Assembly (NCBI RefSeq): GCF_008728515.1
Contig: NC_044986.1
Coordinates: 112,146,313-112,210,312, forward strand
Direction of reading: 5' to 3'
DNA length: 64,000 nt
Source of the DNA: Papio anubis
Taxonomy: Eukaryota; Chordata; Mammalia; Primates; Cercopithecidae
The notes under the pieces are model-generated. The model did not search any database, had not been told where the DNA came from, and saw nothing but the letters and a program-made list of their open reading frames with translations. The translations under genes and the position numbers were made by a program. Positions within the stretch are counted from its first letter, which is position 1, and each line of letters opens with the position of its first letter. Shown here piece after piece: positions 57,240 to 64,000 of this stretch.

Positions 57240-57970
57240 GTGACCTCTGTGGCTCTGGGCTCCTTCGAACATGCTGCCTTTCAGTTCCCCCTTGCTCTGT
57301 GGCACTACATTCTCCTGGGCCACCTCCTCTTTGTCTCCTCTGTCCCTGGCTCAGGGCAGGTTCCGTGTTCTGCTGTGCTGTCCCTCGAGCCCTGGTGTCC
57401 ATGAGGTCACGTCTTGCTTGTCTTCTCTCCCTGCACCTTCCCCTCGTGTGATTTCACCCCCATCCACAGCTGCCAGTGCAGTCTTTTTGCTGGAGACTCT
57501 CCGTCCTCTGCCCCAGTCCCGACCTCTCTCCCCAGCTCCAGGCCGTCTCCGCTGATTGGCATTTCCACACAGATGCAGCTGGAATCTAATGACATTGTCA
57601 TCTTTCTGCCTCCAAATGTGCTCCCCTTTCGGTGTCACCTCCTTGTCTTTGTGATAGGCACCACTACCCATGCGGCCCCCAAAACCAGAGACTTGGGAAT
57701 CAACCTTGACCTCACCGCTCCCTCCCACCTGCCTCCTCCTGTTCCCTCAGTCACTACTCCCTGTTATTCCTGCATCTTAAACAGCTCCCTATCCATCCCT
57801 TACTCTCCATACACAGCCTAATCGTAGTTAGGGCTTCCATAAACCTCTCCTGGACTCAAGATCTCTTTGTTCATCTCTGCATGTTGTCTTGATCCCTTCC
57901 AAACTCCCCTATATGAAGACACTGAGCATCTTTCTAGAATTCTCTTCTGATCCTTGCTCATAATTTTTTT
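57240..57970 (+). repeat. Long L2 fragment
   Basis: tgctgcctttcagttccccc, ccaaaaccagagacttggga, atcaaccttgacctcaccgc, ctccctgttattcctgca follow the L2 ORF end region. The ORFs here are decayed L2 or chance. Confidence 0.55.
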
Positions 57971-58068
57971 TTCAGCTTTCCATTATCCTCAGAAGAGGAC
58001 ATCTTTAGCGTGACTTGTATGATGTGACTTCTGCTTAACTGTCCACCTCTTCTCACTCCCCTCACCAC

Positions 58069-58069
<1 letters not shown>

Positions 58070-58107
<38 letters not shown>
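58070..58107. repeat. (CA)n microsatellite
   Basis: acataacacaca run with about 15 CA units. Confidence 0.97.
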
Positions 58108-58277
58108 GTTATAAGCAGCCAGCAGTGGTCCATGTATGACCAGGAGCACCTTCAACTGCAAACCATTGTTTAGTTCCAGAAGGCTTGGGAACAATGGCTC
58201 TCTGATATTGTTCACCAGGCAAGCTTTAGAAATAGGTAAAGAAAAAATATAAGGAAAATATCCACACCTAAGGAAGT

Positions 58278-58331
58278 CTGTGTTGTGTGTGTGTGTTGTG
58301 TGTGTGTGGTGTGTGTGTGTGTGTGTGTGGT
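58278..58331. repeat. (TG)n microsatellite
   Basis: Four TG blocks separated by single extra t or g bases. Confidence 0.97.
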
Positions 58332-59995
58332 CTTTTTATAGGCACAACCTTGTGCTCAGAATGAAGCCTACATATCTGGATTATTCTTTAATTACATATC
58401 CTTCTACCAAGTATCACTGTAGCTCTTATCATCTAAACTCCTTGTAAGAAAATAAACAGAGATTAGATTTGCCTCTTCAAACTTTGAGTTTCACAGACAA
58501 TAAACTGAAGCAAGCAGCAAAAAAAATAAGAGAGGAGAAGCCTGATCGGGGAGGAAGGATTTTACAGCCAAGTCCACAGGCCGGATTCTTGGTGTCTTCT
58601 CTGGCTGATGGAGACAGCAGCTGCTACTTCCTGTCACTCGCAATAACAGTGATGGCGTGGATCTAAAATGAGGTTCCTGCTAACCAGAGTTTGCTATATT
58701 TCAGCTAGGTGTCCCAGTTAAGATTTTAGAGGCATTGAGATTCTAAGCATCAGAGGCTTGGCTGCAGAAACTCACAGTTTATTGCTCTCATTATCATGGC
58801 TCTTATTTGCCACCAAGAGTAGGCATTTCAAATGTGACATTTGTGTTCATTACAAAATGAAATCACTGGTCCATTTAATTAACACTTGCTGTAAATATTC
58901 AGTGATTCCCAAGTGCCCAGGGCTGGATGGGGAAGGGAAAGGGAGAGAAGGGGGGATGGAGGAGAGACCTGGCTGATGTCATCTGGCTGGGCCCTTGCCA
59001 TCTGACTAGACAGTGTTCAGTCTGTTGCAATCAGAGGCTTTCACTTGTCAAAGAAGGGGACGGGACTCCCCGAGGCTTTAGAGGCTGTTTAATATTTAAT
59101 AAGCTCAAACACATAAACACAGCGCACCTATTTATTTCTCCTTCAGACTCTCTGATAAAATATTCTCGGGTTGGGATCATCTGAGCTAGTTTGGGTGGAC
59201 TAGTGGAGTCAGGAAACCTCTTAGCGAGGTCTGTGCTCCATCTAGAGTGTTCCTTTCAACTCACATATGTGCCCCAAGATTCAGTCCTGCTAAATGTGCC
59301 CCAAAAACCAGTTTAAAATGTAGGTCTGATTATGATTCAGCTATGTTGAGGCCAGCCAATGAGGAGAGGACAGACATTGAAAAGATCGTCACTCAGTTCC
59401 CGGGAGGAGGGGCCACACCGTGCCACGCAGGGCCACGTGGGAGGCACTGGGGTTAGTCAGGAGGCAGGGGAGCCGGGGAACAATTGGCAAGAGCATTTTT
59501 TGTGGTTTCTGTGGGGAGGAACAAGTAAGGCTGGGAGAGCAGGCTTGGGATTGGCTAGTTTAAATAATTTCAGCGGGCTCTGCGGCATGGGAGCTGCCCC
59601 TGGTTGTCTGGTGCATGTCCCTGGGGTGGTGAGGGTGGAGGAATAGTGGCCCTGGGTGTGAGAGCCGAGAGGTGGTGGGAGGGGTGGACCCTGGATCCAT
59701 GGTGACATGTGGAAGTCTTGGGGTCTGGAAATTGGCTAACCCTGGCACCAGCAGTCCCTCCAGGCCCAGCAAAGCCACAGACATCCAAGCATCATAAAGC
59801 CATGGTCAGTACACAGCCAGACTCGGAACTGTCCGTGCAGACCCTCTGAATCTGAGACACAGCCTTCATTTCCCTGGTTACCCAGAGACCTGGAATGTTC
59901 TTTGTGAACCTTGGAAGCACTCCCTGCTCCACGCTGGTAGTTAAGGAAATGCAACATTGCCACCTACTGCTGAGGCTCTCCTGAAAATCAGAAAA
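58332..59995. other. Unique intron sequence, 1.7 kb
   Basis: No repeat or gene recognised. It includes a candidate CTCF motif at 59957. Confidence 0.5.
59957..59972 (-). promoter_or_regulatory. Candidate CTCF motif
   Basis: The minus strand reads cagcagtaggtggcaa, close to the CTCF core CCASYAGRKGGC. Visual match in unique sequence. Confidence 0.4.
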
Positions 59996-60003
59996 AGAAC
60001 CTA

Positions 60004-60076
60004 CTTTTTTTTGAGACAGATCTGCCTGCCTCAGCCTCCCAAAGTGCTGGGATTACAGGCATGCCCGGCCAAAAAC
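60004..60076 (-). repeat. Collapsed Alu remnant
   Basis: A T-run plus gagacagat joins straight to ctgcctcagcctcccaaagt. The end holds the duplicated motif atgcccggccaaa. Confidence 0.85.
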
Positions 60077-60097
60077 TATGCCCGGCCAAACACTGGA

Positions 60098-60393
60098 TTT
60101 AAAAAAAAAAAAAAAAAAAAGAAACGAAGAGGCTAGCCTGTAATCTCAGCACTTTGGGAGGGTAAGGTGGGACGATTACTTGAGTTTAGGAGTTCAGGAC
60201 CAGCCTGGGCAACATAGCGAGACCCCATCTAGACAGAAAATAAAAAATTAGTCAGCATGGTGGCTTATATCTGTAGTCCCAGCAATTTGGGAGACTTAGG
60301 CAGAACGGTCACTTGAGTTCAGGAGGTCGAGGCTACAGTTCACTGTGGTTGCACACTGCACTCAGCCTGAGTGACAGAGCAAGACCCCATTTC
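60098..60393 (+). repeat. AluJ, 5' truncated
   Basis: An A20 run, then Alu from about 60133 (gcctgtaatctcagcacttt) to gaccccatttc. Its tail continues into the purine tract. Confidence 0.88.
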
Positions 60394-60493
60394 AAAAGAA
60401 GAAGGAGAAGAAGAAGAAAGAAGAAGAAGGAAGAAGGAAGAAGAAGAAGGAGGAGGAGGAGGAGGAGGAAAGAGAAAGAAAGAAAGAAAGAAA

Positions 60494-60561
<68 letters not shown>

Positions 60562-60605
60562 AGGAAAGAAGGAAAGAAGGAAAGAAGGAAAGAAGGAAAG
60601 AAGGA

Positions 60606-60653
<48 letters not shown>

Positions 60654-60677
60654 AAAGAAGAAGGAAGAAGAAGAAAA
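60394..60677 (+). repeat. Pure polypurine microsatellite, 284 nt
   Basis: Every base from 60394 to 60677 is A or G: (GAA)n, (GGA)n, (GAAA)n, (GGAAAGAA)n, (GAAA)n, (GAA)n in order. It began as the A-tail of the preceding Alu. The Lys/Arg/Glu and Ser/Phe ORFs across it are artefacts. Confidence 0.98.
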
Positions 60678-60679
60678 TT

Positions 60680-61375
60680 TTGACTTTGAATCCAAGCCAT
60701 CAGCCCTCCCCATCTTCCCAAAAGGCTCTTGTCCCTGGTGCCCCCGGTGTGCACCGTGCCTCTCTAGGCGTGTGGGTGGAGAGGTCTGAGCTCTTTTTCT
60801 CTGCAGGCATTTTTGACTTAGCAGTTCACTGGCGTGGACGGAAAGTTTGGGATGAGCTCCATACCCTCCCCTAATAGAACAATGATATGACAGGTCCAGA
60901 ACTCACCGGGTTTTCCAGGCTGTCGTCTTGGTGATAAAAGTTAACAGGAAACTGCTTTCCACTTCTGTCGAGAGGAGGTGATTTTTTTCTTCATCTCAGA
61001 ATACGCGTGTTATTTCCTGTACCTTCTCTACCCCTTTTATGGCCAGACAACATAGAGCTCGGTGGAAATGAAGGCAGTCGCGGAGATGTAGAATTTGCCA
61101 CCTGAATTCAGTTTTCCATCATTTGAGTGTGGAAACGAAAAGGGAAGTGTTACATTTTCTTAATACACTATTCAGGAGAAAATTGGGGTGGAAGAGGCAG
61201 GATGCTTTACTCTTTAATTTTTAAGAACTAAAGCAAATGAGATTCTTTTAAGAACCATATGGCATTACTTTGAAAATTAAGTTATTTCAGACCTTATACG
61301 AATTTAGACTCAAAATCATTATTAGAGCACGAAGGCCGCTGTCAACTTCAGGAGGCCTCTGCTAATATTCCGGTA
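60680..61375. other. Unclassified intron sequence
   Basis: About 700 bp; nothing recognised. Confidence 0.5.
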
Positions 61376-61379
61376 TTAG

Positions 61380-61462
61380 GATTTCTTTCTCTCTTCCTTC
61401 CCTCCCCTTTCTCTCCCTTTCCTCCCTTTTCCTTATTTTCCTTCCTTTAGTTTCTTTTGTTA
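61380..61462. repeat. Pyrimidine-rich low-complexity tract
   Basis: ttctttctctcttccttccc and similar, with a few A and G interruptions at its end. Confidence 0.9.
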
Positions 61463-61503
61463 ATCTGACTACCCTTTGCCAAAGGCCCTTTGCAAAGGAC
61501 GTG

Positions 61504-61796
61504 GATTTATTTATTTATTTTTGAGACGGAGTTTCACTCTTGTTGCCCAGGCTGGAGTGCAATGGTGCGATCTTAGCTCACTGCAACCTCCACCTCCCGG
61601 GTTCAAGCAATTCTCCTGCCTCAGCCTCCCGAGTAGCTGGGATTACAGGTGTCTGCCACCATGCCCAGCTAATTTTTGTATTTTTAGTAGAGACGGGGTT
61701 TCACCACCTTGGCCAGGCTGGTCTCGAACTCCTAACCTCAGTTGATCCATGTGCTTCCGCCTCCCAAAGTGCTGGGATTACAGGCATGAGCTACCG
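61504..61796 (-). repeat. AluS
   Basis: (TTTA)n tail; cactcttgttgcccaggctg; flanked by gatttattt repeats. Confidence 0.94.
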
Positions 61797-61799
61797 TAT

Positions 61800-62385
61800 A
61801 GATTTATTTTTTGAAAATCAAATCAAATCAAATTTATTTTGCTTTGAGATGTAAAATTTGCTACTGCCATTCTGCTCCCCATTCTTAAAGAATAAAAGTT
61901 GTTTAACTTTACTGTGCCTCTGAGACCATGGTGAGCCCTATATGAAGACCTCTGTGATCTAAGACACCTGCTCCAGAAGCAGGGGGCAAGTGCTTGGCAG
62001 GGGCAAGGGTTATGGGCAGAGATCAGCCAGTCCATTAATTTTCAGGCATTACAAGTATGAGGACCACTGTGTAATTCCTCCAAATTTTATAGAACCTGAG
62101 ATGATAATAATTGTACTAATGATGTCTGTGGATTGAGAAAATCTTATGTCTGAAGTTACTCCGAATTCACTCACCAATTTAAAAAAACTTGAATTGTATT
62201 CATCACAGCAGCCTCTGCACACATTTGAAAAATGATAGAAAGTATTATTTATTTATTTAGTGTATAGACAAAAGGTTGCAAGCTCGTGGGCCATGGGCTT
62301 GATGTAGCCTATAGACATGGGTTTTTATCTTCGTGTTTCTCCAACAGTAGCATTATCCTTCAGGGATGGTAAAGGATATATATAT
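61800..62385. other. AT-rich intron sequence
   Basis: Short aatcaaatcaaatcaaa repeat at 61817-61834 and (TA)n at 62366-62381. No gene was seen. Confidence 0.5.
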
Positions 62386-62678
62386 ATATTTTGAGATAGA
62401 GTCTCACTCTGTTGTCTAGGCTGGAGTGCAGTGGCACCATCTCAGTTCACTGCAAACTCCCCCTCCCAGATTCAAGCAATTCTCCTACTTCAGCCTCCCG
62501 AGTAGCTAGGATTGCAGGCACCCACCACCACTCCTAGCTAATTTTTGTATTTTTAGTAGAGACGGGGATTTCACCATGTTGGCCAGGCTGGTTTTGAACT
62601 CCTGACCTCAGGTGATTCCCCTGACCTCGGCCTCCCAAAGTGCTGGGATTACAGGTATGAGCCACTGGCCTGACCAAT
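62386..62678 (-). repeat. AluS
   Basis: Full-length reversed Alu starting from a (TA)n tail. Confidence 0.93.
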
Positions 62679-62703
62679 TATGGATAAATCCTTTTATGTT
62701 TTA

Positions 62704-62896
62704 CCATACCTGAAGGGTAACGCTACCATTGAGCTTTCCTTTCTGAAAAGACACATGAAGTCCTGTATCTACAATGTAGGAACTCTCTTCCTCTTCCATT
62801 TCCCACTGGAATCTGAAAGTATAATTTGAAGCTGAAAATTCCAAGCTGTTGCCCCTCAGGTGATTTTGTTGATTAGAAGTCATTTTTAAATGAATT
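62704..62896 (-). other. Antisense exon-like ORF with splice-like ends
   Basis: On the minus strand an open frame reads LRGNSLEFSASNYTF, RFQWEMEEEESSY and IVDTGLHVSFQKGK. It is bounded by ttctatttatttacag upstream and cag|gtatgg downstream. I recognise no protein family. It overlaps the FRMD4A-like plus-strand sequence, so at most one reading is likely to be meaningful. Confidence 0.25.
62709..62775 (+). pseudogene. Degraded FRMD4A-exon-like sequence
   Basis: One plus-strand frame reads YLKGNATIELSFLKRHMKSCIYN. By memory, FRMD4A continues after the 51395 exon as FYIESIS then YLKDNATIELFFLNAKSCIYK. The window copy has a two-residue insertion and lacks the FYIESIS part except for a preceding gttttac; the frame meets a stop about 60 bp later. 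No usable acceptor precedes it. I infer a decayed partial duplicate of that exon rather than the working exon, which should lie beyond the window. The comparison is from recalled protein sequence. Confidence 0.5.
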
Positions 62897-62899
62897 ACT

Positions 62900-63710
62900 G
62901 TAAATAAATAGAACTTCTTGAAGCTAAGGGCATCATTTTGTTTGCTTTATACGATGTTGGTTTCTCGTTTTTGCTGCTGTTGTTGTCATTTAAATGGGAG
63001 GTAGTTTCCAATATTGAAAACCAGTGGGCTGCTTAGGTAGAGAACCACCTCTTCTTTTACAGTCTGAATAACAGAAGCCTGGCATGATGATGTGACTGCC
63101 CTGAGTCACACAGAGCTGGGGACTCCATCACTGCTCGCTGACTCCCTCCAGAGGATTCTGGCCATCAGATGATGACACTGTTCTAGAAAACCGTAGTACT
63201 TGTTTCTTCTCATTTCACCTTCCTCATCTTCTGCCTCTTCTTGGTGAACCCAGTTTCCAAGAGCCCCCAGGTACCCAGCACCCTCCTAGTCCACTGTAAG
63301 GGTTGCCACACCTGCTCGGAACCTTCTTCCCTCTAAGATGCTGCATTTCAACCATTCTCTCCTCTTCCTTTCAACTCCTAGTCCTTCAGTGCGGCTGGTC
63401 ATTAGACAGTACAAGCACATTATCTCATTAAAGAATTTAATAAACTCCAAAGTCAATATTATAAAGGCACATTTAGTGTAAACTTAAATAGTATCAGCAT
63501 GTTTCATCTTGAAAATATCTATAAGCTCCATCTAGATGAAATCCGATTCTCATTTGGCTTAATATGCATTAATATGGCAGTGTTAAGAACACTTAGCTCA
63601 GCTCTCCGAATGTGCAGAAATCAAATCACACTTTATCACCTTCGGGAGTAGTAGTAACCATTTCAAAGAAAGCTGTGATTAAGAAGAAGAAATTGTCTTT
63701 TAAAAATGCA
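62900..63710. other. AT-rich unique intron sequence
   Basis: No repeat or gene recognised. 63558-63576 has a near-symmetric ttaatatgcattaatat run of homeodomain/POU-like sites. Confidence 0.4.
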
Positions 63711-63713
63711 ACT

Positions 63714-64000
63714 TGGCTGGGCACGGTGGCCCACATCTATAACCCCAGCATTTCGGGAGGCTGAGGTGGGCAGATAATTTGAGCCCAGCCTGAGCAACAA
63801 AGCAAGACTGCACATCTACTGGAAAAAAAAAAAAAAAATTAGTCGGGTGTGGTGGTATGCAAGTGTAGTCTCAGCTACTCAGGAAGCTGAGATGGGAAGA
63901 TTGCTTGAGCCTGGGAGGTCAAGGCTGCAGTGAACCACCATGATCACACCATTGCACTCCAGCCTGGACAACAGAGTGAGACCCTGTCTCTCTAAAAAAA
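63714..64000 (+). repeat. AluJ, running off the window end
   Basis: ggctgggcacggtggcccac start, a left-arm deletion before gagcccagcctgagcaac, and an A-tail cut by the window edge. Confidence 0.93.

Noticed and set aside
60313..60874. ORFs of 120-170 codons rich in Lys/Arg/Glu or Ser/Phe
   Set aside because: They are translations of the purine microsatellite, with no start context, splice sites or domain.
1..64000. Bacterial or phage defence system, CRISPR array or operon
   Set aside because: Alu density, spliced exons and intron structure show vertebrate nuclear DNA; no such array or operon exists here.

Overview
The window is primate genomic DNA, most likely human (another catarrhine cannot be excluded). 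It has no operons and no long open reading frames. About fifty Alu SINEs cover very roughly a fifth of it, together with L1, L2 and MIR remnants, MaLR/ERV-L-type LTRs and fossil DNA transposons. GT/AG splice sites flank two short exons. Both exons read left to right and their joined peptide matches the N-terminal (F1) part of the FERM domain of FRMD4A. The window is therefore an internal piece of the FRMD4A transcription unit in sense orientation; in the human reference the gene lies on the minus strand of 10p13 (known, not visible here).

Layout: 1-36530 is the 3' part of a large intron. 36531-36625 is a 95-nt exon. 36626-51394 is a complete 14.8-kb phase-2 intron. 51395-51487 is a 93-nt exon. 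51488-64000 is the 5' part of the next intron. No other gene is supported: no start or terminal exon, tRNA, rRNA, CpG island or CRISPR was seen. Essentially all longer ORFs are Alu translations or chance.

The introns hold several notable structures. These include a MER2 transposon invaded by a Tigger element that was itself invaded by MER1, with two Alus added later (20756-22607). There is a readable C-terminal remnant of a mariner-type transposase (about 33120-33417). Three copies of one target site are separated by two Alus (5686-6318), one Alu sits in the linker of another (41196-41807), and a head-to-head Alu fusion lies 300 bp upstream of the first exon. A pure-purine tract of 284 nt grows from an Alu tail (60394-60677). 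Two short stretches each reappear elsewhere in the window, one of them inside an Alu.

The least expected signals are in the last intron. An imperfect 60-bp inverted repeat lies at 55551-55839. A degraded sequence at about 62709-62775 translates to something very like the FRMD4A residues that should follow the second exon, and its opposite strand carries an exon-like ORF with splice-site-like ends. No novel multi-gene system is present. Repeat family names were assigned by eye from remembered consensus sequences; subfamily labels and repeat edges are approximate.
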